Positions 38,964 through 50,700 of a DNA stretch of 64,000 nt are shown here, one piece after another. A program made the translations under genes and the position numbers. The stretch comes from Hybos culiciformis (lineage: Eukaryota > Arthropoda > Insecta > Diptera > Hybotidae). Position 1 is the stretch's first letter; every line of letters starts with the position of its first letter. The DNA is taken from NCBI GenBank assembly GCA_964007475.1, contig OZ023274.1, forward strand, positions 90,667,213-90,731,212. The letters are read 5' to 3'. The notes below the pieces were generated by a model. That model had not been told where the DNA came from. It made no database searches and saw only the letters and a program-made list of their open reading frames with translations.

Positions 38964-40989
38964 TTAGAACACTATCCAACACAAATAATTGGGAAGAAAT
39001 ATGCTCAAAGTTTCAACAAACAGCCGAAGAAATATTAGGAGTACAACAAAATACAAGAAAACCATGGATTTCAGACCAAACTTGGAATCTCATTACTCAG
39101 CGTAAAACCCTGCATCAAATCATAATACAAAATGATAATATGGACAATAGAACAAAATACAGAGAAATTGCCAAAAATGTTAAGAAAGGAGCAAGAAAAG
39201 ATAAAAGAAGATACTTTGCCAACATAGCGAGAACCATAGAATCAGATGCAGCAAAAAATGATATCAGAAGTGTATACAAGAATATCAACAAATTAACCAA
39301 CAATGCTAAGAAAACAAATAATCTAATTAAAGACACTTCTGGTAACATACTGACAAACAATGAAGACCAATTAAGAAGATGGCATGAATACTTCAGTAAC
39401 ATTAATAGCAATAATAATAGCGATAATACACCATCAAATAATTCTCTGATGAACAATGAAGAAGTCAATGAACCAGATATCAGTGAAATCAGTAAAGCAA
39501 TAAGAAAACTAAAAAATAACAAAGCAGCTGGTAGAGATGGATTACAAGCGGATCTACTTAAGATATGTCCAGAGCAAAGCGCCGAAATCATAGCGCCGTT
39601 CATATTAGATGCATGGAACAATGAAAGAATACCACAAGAATGGAAAAAAGGAATAATAGTTAAGCTGCCAAAGAAAGGTGACCTACGTGATTGTGGTAAT
39701 TGGAGAGGCATTACACTGCTCAATACAATAAACAAACTAATGGCAATTATAATAATGAATAGAATATCTGTAAACATAGAAGGGACACTGCGAGATAATC
39801 AAGCCGGATTCAGACCAAAAAGAAGCTGCACTGATCAAACAAATACACTACGAATTATCATAGAGCAAACAGTAGAAATGCAGGCAACCTTATATGTAGG
39901 ATTTGTAGACTTCTACAGGGCATTCGACACAATAAAAAGAGAAGCTATATGGAACTCTCTAAGGAAAAGAAGAATAAACGAAAAATATATAAGACTAATA
40001 ACATCCATGTATAATAATGCAGAAAATGTAGTCCTTCACAACGGCAAGTATAGTGAGCCTTTCCAAATAACAACAGGAGTAAAACAAGGATGTATCATGT
40101 CCCCATCATTGTTCAACATAGTGTTAGATGACATCCTTGAGGAAGCCTCAACAGAAATGGAAGGCATAGAATGGATGGATGGAAAACTAACAGACCTAGA
40201 CTATGCTGACGACATTGCCTTAATAGCCAACAACTGGCATGATATGCAGAATAGCATCAATGCTCTAAATAATAAAGCTGAACAAATGGGATTAAAAATC
40301 AATATAAACAAGACTAAAATGCTAAGGATCAATGATACAAACAACAATGCTATCCGGATAAATCAAGAGTCAATAGAAGACATAGAGGAATTCACCTACC
40401 TAGGAACTACAATTGCAATGAATGGTGGTTCAGATAAAGACATTCAAAACAGACTAACCAAGGCAAGAAGAACATTTGGAGGAATGTATAAGATATGGCA
40501 ATCAGCTCAAATTACACGCAATACAAAGATAAAAATATTCAACGCAAGCATCAAGTCAGTACTTCTATATGGTTGTGAAACCTGGAGAATTACGAAAAAT
40601 AATATCAAAAAGCTGCAGACATATGTCAACAAATGCCTGCGAATCATATGCAAAATCTTCTGGCCCAATAGGATTAGTAACAAAGACCTATGGAACATAA
40701 CGAAAGTGGCAACAATAGAAGAAACAATTAAGAAAAGAAGATGGAGCTGGATTGGTCACACACTTAGAAGACCAGTAGGGGCAATAACAAGACAAGGACT
40801 AGCATACAGTCCGCGAAATGGAAGAAGGCGTAGAGGAAGGCCTTGTATAACGTGGAAACGAACGGTAGAATCCGAGATGAGATTACATAATCAGACTTGG
40901 GAGACAATAACAGAAAAAGCCCAAGATAGAGTTCTATGGAGAGCACAAGTTAGCGACCTATGTTCCCTCGTGGAATAAGGGAATTATAA
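38964..40989 (+). mobile_element. 5'-truncated RTE-like non-LTR retrotransposon
   Basis: AATCAATTAAA occurs at 38953-38963 and again at 40990-41000, an 11-bp direct repeat consistent with a target-site duplication. Between them the coding frame of the element is open from the first whole codon to the stop at 40976-40978, with only about 11 nt of 3' sequence (GGGAATTATAA). The very short 3' UTR and the CCCTCGTGGAATAAGG-type ending fit RTE-clade elements. The endonuclease half is missing because of 5' truncation, the usual outcome of incomplete target-primed reverse transcription. Base composition is visibly less AT-rich than the flanks. Confidence 0.85.
38966..40978 (+). CDS. Reverse transcriptase of an RTE-like LINE (N-terminally truncated)
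   Basis: The frame is open from 38966; the first ATG inside the conserved part is at 39140 and gives 612 residues, which I use for numbering. Upstream codons read NNWEEICSKFQQTAEEILG and KPWISDQTWNLI, the linker usually found between endonuclease and reverse transcriptase in RTE-type proteins. RT landmarks in order are KAAGRDG (128-134), GFRP (223-226), motif A FVDFYRAFD (255-263), GVKQGC (313-318), the catalytic YADD (355-358) and FTYLGT (418-423). The C-terminal region has WIGH near 537 and an Arg-rich RRRRGRP near 562-568, typical of this clade. The enzyme copies element RNA at the target site. No stop or frameshift was found, so the insertion is young, but without endonuclease this copy cannot move by itself. 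Clade is judged from motifs only. Confidence 0.9.
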   Translation, partial: RTLSNTNNWEEICSKFQQTAEEILGVQQNTRKPWISDQTWNLITQRKTLHQIIIQNDNMDNRTKYREIAKNVKKGARKDKRRYFANIARTIESDAAKNDIRSVYKNINKLTNNAKKTNNLIKDTSGNILTNNEDQLRRWHEYFSNINSNNNSDNTPSNNSLMNNEEVNEPDISEISKAIRKLKNNKAAGRDGLQADLLKICPEQSAEIIAPFILDAWNNERIPQEWKKGIIVKLPKKGDLRDCGNWRGITLLNTINKLMAIIIMNRISVNIEGTLRDNQAGFRPKRSCTDQTNTLRIIIEQTVEMQATLYVGFVDFYRAFDTIKREAIWNSLRKRRINEKYIRLITSMYNNAENVVLHNGKYSEPFQITTGVKQGCIMSPSLFNIVLDDILEEASTEMEGIEWMDGKLTDLDYADDIALIANNWHDMQNSINALNNKAEQMGLKININKTKMLRINDTNNNAIRINQESIEDIEEFTYLGTTIAMNGGSDKDIQNRLTKARRTFGGMYKIWQSAQITRNTKIKIFNASIKSVLLYGCETWRITKNNIKKLQTYVNKCLRIICKIFWPNRISNKDLWNITKVATIEETIKKRRWSWIGHTLRRPVGAITRQGLAYSPRNGRRRRGRPCITWKRTVESEMRLHNQTWETITEKAQDRVLWRAQVSDLCSLVE

Positions 40990-41000
40990 AATCAATTAAA

Positions 41001-44000
41001 AATTCCTTATGAAAATTCACTCTCTACTCCATCTGTTGTTGTTATTATAATGCTACTACTGTTAAAAGGTAAATATTTTGAAAAGAATTTTATTTGCTAT
41101 TTGGTGGAAAAAAAAAGAGGGAAATAAACCTTTATGGAAATTATTACAATATCGCTGATTATCAAATAATGTGCACATGTTATGCGTTTATATTTATCTT
41201 TTAGCTATCTATTTACAATTTATGGTTGGTTGAGTCTTTTAAACATCACGTTGTTATAGAAATATATAAAAAAAAAATACAAAATTCATCGACAATATTT
41301 TTAGTACAGATAGAACAAGAAATTCTTCCTCTATAAACACACAAAAAATATTATAATATCCTGATTATTAAAATTTTGTATATAAAGTAACATAATATCA
41401 TGTAATAATGTTAGTAAGAAAACAATATGTACATAAATCAAAAAAAAGAATTCAAAGAGTTTTGGAAGTTAATATGATTTCATTGGAAAATATGTATATT
41501 GTAAAAAAAACCGTATGAATGAAATATGTACATATATGCATAAATACTTGGTTTATTCATAACTATCATATACTATTATGTTTCTTTTATGTACAAATTT
41601 GTATAAATTCTTAAAAAAATCAATTAAATCCCAATCTAAGAAAACATTAGGAATCACTGAACCAAACTTGTGATGTATAACAAACTGCCTATAATTGAAT
41701 TCTCTGGATTCAGCTTTTGGTCAAATAGAATCACTGAAATTAATAAATTTGTTCGTGGATGATTATCGACATCTAGGTAAATAATGTAAAAGTAAGCTCT
41801 ATCTGATCGTTTTCTAAGGACGAGTACGAGTAGTCTTCTCAAATATATTTATTGAAAAAGTTGAATGATCTCTAAGGTCTATTGAATACAATTTGATCAT
41901 CAATTAGCTAGGAACTTATAAAATAATTAGCTGGATAGAAATATTTAATAAATTTATCAAATATCTTTCTTGCATTTAAATATTATGTGTAGTTTACTGA
42001 AAAAATTTATCGAAAATAGTTTTTTTTTTTATACTCAATTAAGAAAAGAATTTTTTTTTAATTTTTATTTTTATAATATTATTTTATTTAATATTTAAGG
42101 AAAGCAAATCAAAATTAATAAGCATTTAATTTAAAATGCAAACAAAATTCATCATATCTTTTAAAATCCTCTTAAAATATGATTCATAAATAGCTTGCTC
42201 TTAAAGCTAATTTAGTTATGATTATTCCACTATTTTCACATTCCGTGAAAAGAAGAAAAAAAAAAAGAAGAAAATCAAAGAAAAATTATATATTTTTGCT
42301 ACAAATTTTTCCACTTCCTCAATAAATACGAGTTGAGATGTGTATATAGTATTATATATGTATATAATATAAAACATACAAAAATAATCTGAATTTCTAA
42401 AATAATTTTTTTTTTCATGAATAAACGGATGAATTTAAATTGACTGCATTTATGTTTTTAACAAATTTTTAGATTAAATAGTGAAAGCATTTCAAAATAA
42501 AATTCATATTTTTAACTCAAGGGTAAGAGTAAACTAATTAAGTTCAAAATATTGCTAGAAAAACAAAATATAATGATCTTTAAATTTCTATTTTCTTTTA
42601 ATATATAAATAAATGATGTGTTGTTTCAAAAAAAACTTAAGTCTTGATGAGAGCTGTGTAAAACTGAAAGTAAATATTTTTATTATAAAATTAAAAATTA
42701 ATTATTGTGTGAATAAAATTTATATCGACTTTTAATTAGCCCTTCAGGGCAAAAAATCAAATACTAAGTAATGGAAAAATAATTATTTGAAAACAATTTA
42801 TATACAAATGTAGGTACATTATACAGTGGATACTTAATTTCTGTTACTATTTCTATAATTTTTTTTACTTCACTCCAAATAAAAAAAAAAAATTAAAAAA
42901 ATTGTTTTTCTTAAATATTATTTATCTATTTATTTCTTTATTAAGCAAACAGGCCAAAAGGTAAACAACCTAATGCAAAAATGTCGAATCGTATTGCATT
43001 GCAATATGTTTTCTATTAATTTTTGTGCATCAATACTTTTTCTTACATTGGATAAGTGCAATTTAACGTACTTATCTAAAAGGAACGGTTCTGTCGTTCT
43101 GTGTAATGAAAATTTATCTCTTTTAATAGATCAAAGTAAATTCAATGTTTCTATGAGACATTCAACAGTTTGTTGACGCATTATAAATTCTAGTGTTAAA
43201 AAATGATTCAAATAAATATATTATTTATATTTACGTGTAGGTTTTTAAATAATTTCATTTTTAGATGTTTTCATGATATAATACTAAGGATAGGCTAATA
43301 ATAGTTTTCTTATTTAGTTTTCAATCTAAACATGAAAGCCGTAAAATTATATTTTGCTTATATAGTAATTTAACAACTTGGATATTTTATTCTTAATAAT
43401 CCATTTGAGAAGGGTTCGAACATTTTGTGCCAAAACCGATTTAAAATAATTAGTTAATTCAGCTAGTACGTAACGTTTTAAGTTTTTTTTTTAAACACAT
43501 CTGATTGATTTCAATTATTGTGTACGGAAAAGTATTATTTGAATTATTGGTTCAACCAAAAAATAGATTTTAAAACAAAGCTTGTTTGAGCTCGAAATAC
43601 ACAAAAAACAGTTTTGTTTAACTAATTAGTCAAAATACCAGCAGCTTACATGCACAATTAGATATTATTTCTATTTGTAGCTTAATTTTTAAGGCAATAA
43701 ACTTTAAAATATCAAAAAAGATTAATTAATAAAACTCACAGTACATATATCTTTAAAATACTTTATTCTAAAGAAATATTTTAAGTACTCTAAAAGTTCA
43801 ACTTTTTAGTGTTTTGTATAATATTACTTCAACCAGGTAATTTTTATATTTTTATATTTTTCTTAAATTATCAAACATTTTTAAATGTGTTCAGAAACTA
43901 CTAGGTATGTTGTTATTATATATTTTTGTGCAGTGAAATCATAAAATGAAAAAAAAAGTCAGACTCGAGTATTTAAATTATATAGTGAAATTTTCACAAA

Positions 44001-46559
44001 TTTTTATTATATTCATTTGCAACAGACAATAATGAACCAATTAAATTTTGGTTTCAATTTGATGTCTAATTAGTATTTGATTTATTTATATATATTTATA
44101 TATGTATATAGCAAAATTTTTTTTTTTTTAAATATATACTTTCGGCTATAAAATTATAAATGGCAAAACATATAATTTTATATAATTTAGCATAATATTT
44201 CTTATATCTTTTTTTTTCAATGTAATTCAAATTGTATGAAACGTTCGCGGGCGAGTATTAAACTTGCACCTAAAATATAAAAAAAATAGGAAAGTTGTTT
44301 GGTCAGTTTTTTTTTCTTTTTTTTTTTAATTTTTATTTCATAGCAGCATATAAATAAAAGCATAAATATACGTATAGAACTTTGATTGCATATACATAAA
44401 AAGACACAACAACAAAAAAGACATAATTTTTTTTTTTTTTTTAACTTACATTGCATATATTCAAACAAAACCTCTTTAAGAAAATTATTACCAATTTCAA
44501 TAAAAATAATCACGAAGTATTGATAAACCATTCATAAAAAAAAATAAAAATTTGCTATTAAGAAAATTAGATCTTAAAAAAAAATTTATGAAGAAGTACT
44601 TTCATGTGAGAAAAAATAATTTTTATTATATATCCTCAAGGGCTATAATGGGGTTTTTAGAATAAAAATAAAAAAAAACACTATCCCAGCAAATGTTTCC
44701 TTTATATAACAGACTAATAAACATAAATTCTGTTTGTAATTTCCGTTCAACTTTTTATAACTATTTCGAAAGACTGCAATAATTTTGTTAATAAAATAAA
44801 AATTGTAAATCAATAATAATTTTAAATTTTCCACCAAGTAAAGAATAAAATGTAACCCTATTATAATGACATAAAAGTTATTACTTACATTTTACATATT
44901 TTAATGCTTTTTTTAAAATTTTAGGTTTAATAAACTTAAAAATTATGTATTTAGATTCATAATTAAAATTATTTTCTAAGAACATTATTTTCTAAATTAA
45001 TGTTAATAAAAATCTTAATAAATGAATAATACGTATGAAAGTTTTCTAAAAATAAATTGTATTTTTATATTTTTGACTATTAAAAATTTTGGTTCTTGTT
45101 TATTTTTACAAGAAAAATAAGGTTAGATCGTTTTTACTTCAACACTGTTGAATTTTATTTTATACAGTTTTAAGGAACAAATTGTACGAGCTTTTATATT
45201 TTATCTTGTTTGTTTAGATTTTAAAAATGAAATCATCCGTCCATTCTCGACAAAAATATTAATCGATTCTTTGAATGACAAAATATGGGCAATCTCGTTC
45301 ACTTTAACGTCGGAGTAAGGTTCTATGATTTCGGGCTTGGCAATTAGAGGCTCTCAACCAGCCATATATTTTAATTTTTTTTTTTAAAGATTTAATAGAT
45401 AGATATCAATTAGAGCAACTTCAAAAAATGGTTATATTCCAATTATCTCCAAAACTTGTAATTGGGGTTTGGATTTCGATGTCAATTCTTATATATTTAT
45501 AAACGGTATTAAATATAACTAATGGTATTGGTATAAAGTACATATTTCTAGAACATAAAAAATATGCTTAGCCCGGATGTTTGTGACTAAAAAATCTTTC
45601 TATAGAAAAGTATCTTGAAACGAAAAGTTTGAAAAAAGTCCTTACTTCATTTATAAGGTACTGTTCAATATTTTCTAGAATTAAAACTCTATATTTTTAA
45701 TGCTATTTTGTTAGAAACTTTTTAAGCTATTGAAAAAACCAAATAAAATTAAAAATTTAGATAAAAAAAAACAATGAAGAGTGGCGTAAAATGTAAGCTT
45801 AATTTTATATATATAATTCAAATGTCATTCAAAATTTTATACTAATTGTACAAATTGTTTATTATTTTGTTGTGAATTTAGAGAAAAAGTAACTAAATAT
45901 ATAATATTTCTTTAGTTAGACAAGGAAGTGTCAGTTTGTGATGTTTTATGTAATATGTATATTATCGTAATTGTATTATATGTTTTTCAATGATATCATT
46001 ACATTATATTGTATATATGTTCAATTGAAATAGGTATATAGATGATGTTTTTACGATTTCTTATTTTACATAATTAATTCAATTAAATCGGTATATTTTT
46101 ATACAAAACTGTTTTATTATATATTTATTTTATTTTTAAATACTATTTTTTTTATTATTATTTTATTTTTAAATAAATGAATAAATTTTATGCTTTTGAA
46201 TAGAAAGTTCTGTTTTTTTTTATAAAGAAAAATAATAATAAACTATATATGTATTATATAGTTAGGTATATATTATGTATTTTAAATATCTAGGAAAAAC
46301 TGAAGAATGCAATAATTTTTTTAAATAAATTTTTATCATTAAAAAAATAAGGAAAAAAAAGAAGAGAAATAAGTGAAAAACTAAACAAAATATGATCCAT
46401 ACAAAAGAACTATGTTTTTTTATTTAAAATAAACTGGAAGATAAAAAAAAAGTTCAAATTTTGTTCGAACAAATCAGTATCAGATTCTTGATTAATATAC
46501 GGTTTTAAATCATTTTATGTCACACAATTCGACAAAAAAATTAATCAACTAAAAAGCTA
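41001..46559. other. AT-rich stretch, no gene identified
   Basis: Mostly low-complexity AT-rich DNA. Two islands, about 41640-41850 and 45140-45360, are less biased than the rest and could be old transposable-element debris, but neither gives a convincing protein match by eye. No RNA gene or further exon is supported. Confidence 0.5.
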
Positions 46560-46799
46560 CGTTCTTACGAATATATTTTTGTGATCGATTAGATGTTGTT
46601 GAATTAAAGCTGAATTAAAATTATCACAGTTGAACAATTTTTTATTTTATCAACATCAGTTTGATTACTAATTCTAAATAAAAACTTTCGCATTAGTTCA
46701 TCAACTTTTATTGAATATTGTGAGCACAATGGAATCAAGTCGTAATAAACTTGTGTTGATCAATTTTAGATGGTTAACAAAAATCAATTCGTGAGAACG
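46560..46799. mobile_element. Possible small MITE-like inverted repeat
   Basis: CGTTCTTACGAAT at 46560-46572 pairs with ATTCGTGAGAACG at 46787-46799, one mismatch over 13 bp. A weaker match continues inward (ATATTTTTGT against GATTTTTGT). No target-site duplication was found, so this may be chance or a decayed element. Confidence 0.35.
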
Positions 46800-47657
46800 A
46801 ACCGTAAGCGTTTAAGAAACTTCAACCAGAAAAAGAAAATTTTACATATCCTTCACAAGTAAATGACAAATATAAAATTGATGCTAATATTGACATTAAG
46901 GAGCTTGTTCAATGCACAAAATTTTCTTGTCCCTCAGATGTGATGACATTTTCTTAATAAAAATAATTTTATACTCTTTTTTGCCGTTTTTCTATCCATA
47001 TTTTAAGTTCGTATTGTGTAAAGATATATTTATTAAAATCCGGTTTCATCTTAGATCACTTTATATTTGCCTTTCTATTCAAATTTTCTATGAAAAAAAA
47101 AACAACCTTACTCGTTAGGTAAGAACAAAAACAGATTTTTTAGAACTATAATAATTTGACTATAACGTTATTGTGTGGTACTAATTAAGAAAGTCCAAAG
47201 TTTTCAACATTTTAAAGGTTTTTTTTTTTTGGTTTTATTAGTTGTTTTTCAATTACTCACATAATGTAATCAAGTTAATACTAGACAACGGATGCGATGA
47301 AACATGTTTCAAATATTGTAGGTATGATGTATAAATATTTAATTGGACTGGGTGACAATATGTAATTTTCGGAGAAATATTAATATTTTTTGAAAACATC
47401 GAATAGAATTGCCAAAACTTGAAGTCTAAAAACCGCCATCAATGACGGATCAATTGATTTTCATTTTAAATTTGAAAATAAGCAATAAAAAATTACAAAA
47501 AAAAAATATTTAATTACATCAATTATATTTTATTATCAGGTTAATCCAGAAGCTATATAACTAAATTTTTTATAACATGGGAACGAATAATCAAATTTCA
47601 TTTTGTTTTTTTTTTTGTTTTTTTTACTTCAGATGTTTTGATCTTGAGGCGATGATT

Positions 47658-47704
<47 letters not shown>

Positions 47705-50700
47705 GTTATTTAAGAAAAGTAGGTATTATAACATTTTTTTTTCTATATTGGCTAAATTTCTATGATGCTGTATGATTTTATTTAATTTTTTTTTTCCAAT
47801 TTAAATTGCACTATCATAAAATTTTATCATTATTATAACGTTTTGCATATTCTGAACATCACTTTTTATTTCAAAAAGAAACATAAATTGATTTTGACCG
47901 CAAGACATATGTATGAAAACATTAAAAATGGAATAAATTTTTTGATTTAAATGTAATGATAAGTTTTTAGAATTCAATGTGAGGCAAAATAATAGCGGCA
48001 CAGTGAAGCTATAATTCCATTTTCTATATATTAAACAATATATGTTGCAATTTTGGGATACCCACATTTAAGTATGTTGATGGATATTTTACATAAATTT
48101 TTGATTTATTATTTAATTTAATTTTGAAGTTTTGATGGGTGATAAATTCTTTTTGTTTTATGAGAAAAATTAAAATTCTTAAAGATTTCTTTCGTGCATT
48201 TGACCAAGCATAAGAATTACTCAAAAATATGTGCCAAATGCCAATAAAAATATTTGAATGATTTTTATTATTATTTTGTTCGTAAGTAAAGAATGTTTTT
48301 GGTTTTGCCGTCTTGAGCATACTCAAATAAATCGGACGCCAGATTATCCGTTGATATCCACAAACACGCAGAACAAGTCTAAACTCGAAGTTCACATTTT
48401 CAACGTATTTGGTAGCTACCTATTTTAAAAAACAAATTCGTACGATATTTTCTTTTTAAATTTCATGTCAATCGACCGTACAGTCTTCGAGTTCTTTAGA
48501 ACCAGTAATTGTTTTTTTTATATATATTATAGGTTCCAATTGTGTAACATTTGAAGTTATCTGCTACATACGGTCGATTCAAGGTGTTTTATAATTGTAA
48601 ATAGTTTTAAATGCTTAATGTTCTATATTGAACTTTAAACCTTATAACTATACTACTGGACCTAAAAATGATATGATAAAAATTTCCAGAATAAAAATCT
48701 TATTTTGATTTAATTTTTATGGGTAAACAAAATAAGCATATATTATTCTATTGTATAACTAAGTATATATTACAATATTACATATATTTATGTATATATT
48801 TTTATTGAAGTGTATATAGAAGTTTATTATTTATTATCTATCATGATGATGTTGAGGAATTCTTTTTCCCATAGAGATTATGATTTATTCAAGTCATTAT
48901 TTTTCTTTTAAAAGACACATATATATATATTTTGTAAATAAAATAAATCCATAAGGTCATCGTATTTGCAGTACGTCCTCTTTTTTTTTTTTTAAATATA
49001 TTCTTTATCGGACTCTTATTTGAGACATATATATATGCTTGTATTCTTGTATATCTATTTATATGTATTTATCAGTATGTATAATACTGGTACGATAATG
49101 GATTCGTCTCTAAGGTGATTTTCTTTTGAATAAAACATAATATCATTTTGATTTTATATATGATTTTATAGTATCCACTTAACATTTTAATAATAATAAT
49201 AATATAAATATATCTATATAGGTAAGTAACATTAAAACCATTATGAGTAACTAAATCAGTCAGTCAGAAGTCTTTAATTATTCAAGAAAATAAGTTTTTT
49301 TTTTGTGAATTTAAGTATTTAATATATATTTTTATTATATAATCTTTTATACTTAATTTAATCAAACTGGTTGGTATTGATTGAAAAAAGTCTATTCTTG
49401 TTGACTTTAACATTTTGATCCTGAAATATTGTTTTTATTATTTATATACTTTAATTTATCAGAATTTATTTTGAATTCGAAAGACTTGTGCAAGTAAAAG
49501 TATAGTTAACAAGAGTTAGGTACATGCATTTTAATAGTGTTAAAAGAGTTTCATATTCGTATAGTACGATTAGAAAGTTAGTGTGAAATTGTACTTCGGA
49601 AATAATAATTTTAATTAAAATCTTATCGAGCCTCAAACTGTAATGACTCAAAAGAAATAATAATCATGATTATTGACATGATTTTACTGAAAAATCAAGT
49701 GATTTTTGAAAAAATTAATTAAATTTGAATGAATGTTAGAAGCTCAAAATTCAATTCAATGAAAAATTTTTAACAGCAAGACTTAAAATCAAGAATAAAT
49801 AGCAATTAAATTTAAAAAAAAAGTATATAAATATATATACTTATATATATTGAAAACATCAATTGTTGTGTTGATTAACTTTTGAATAAATCACCCTGAT
49901 CACAGTTGGTTGCAACGCTGCTGCACGCAATCTTATTTTTCATTAATAAAAAAAAAATTCTAAAAAAAAAATAAAAAAATTTTACTCAAGTATGAAAAAC
50001 AACATAAAATAATACTTTGCTAAGTATAATATTTTTCTTCTTTGATTTTTCCCTCTTTGAAATGACAGTATCGACCATTCAACTAATCAAAAATAATTGA
50101 CTTTTCAATGCAAGATAATTTTTTAATTTACTCTTTTTTTTTTATAATATTTGAAAAATAATTTGCACATAATTCAAGTTGGTCTCACCACAGAGAATGA
50201 AATAAGCAAAGAAAAAAAATGAACGGCACACATAATTATATGTATCTATGTTTATAATGTTATCATAAGTTTGATGGAGAGGAAAATCCAGCTAAAATAA
50301 TAAGAAAAAAAAAAAAGATTCCATATTAACAGATGATATTCATCCAAGCATAATTTTAAAAAAATTATGCGTATATATACATATGTATATGTATTTTGTG
50401 ATGAGAAAAAATAATAGAAATGTTTCTTTTTAAAAAGATGCTTTTAGATAAAATACGCGCAGATTAATAATTTGGACTGCTCTTTGTGACTGGAAAATTT
50501 ATAAATGATACAGTGATAAGTATAACCACTTACTTAAACTTAAACATATTATAGATTGAAAAGAAAACTAACTTAATTTGACTTGCAAACAAATTTGGTT
50601 CAAAGACATATATTATTTTCAAAAAACAGAATACCCAAGCTGAAAGAGGCAATATTTCATATACTTCAAATTATTTTTTTTTTAAAACTAAATAATGCTC

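Noticed and set aside
39115..39777. A 220-residue hydrophobic minus-strand frame
   Set aside because: It is antisense to the reverse transcriptase frame, whose motifs are unambiguous.
41654..41842. Possible retroelement gag-like fragment: plus-strand reading KLPIIEFSGFSFW near 41685
   Set aside because: The resemblance to the LPKxELPKFSG motif of BEL/Pao-type gag proteins covers only a few residues, and no protease, RT or LTR is nearby.
48024..48395. A 123-residue minus-strand frame with a complex start
   Set aside because: Only the first third has a balanced composition. No family was recognised, and the remainder looks like AT-rich spacer.
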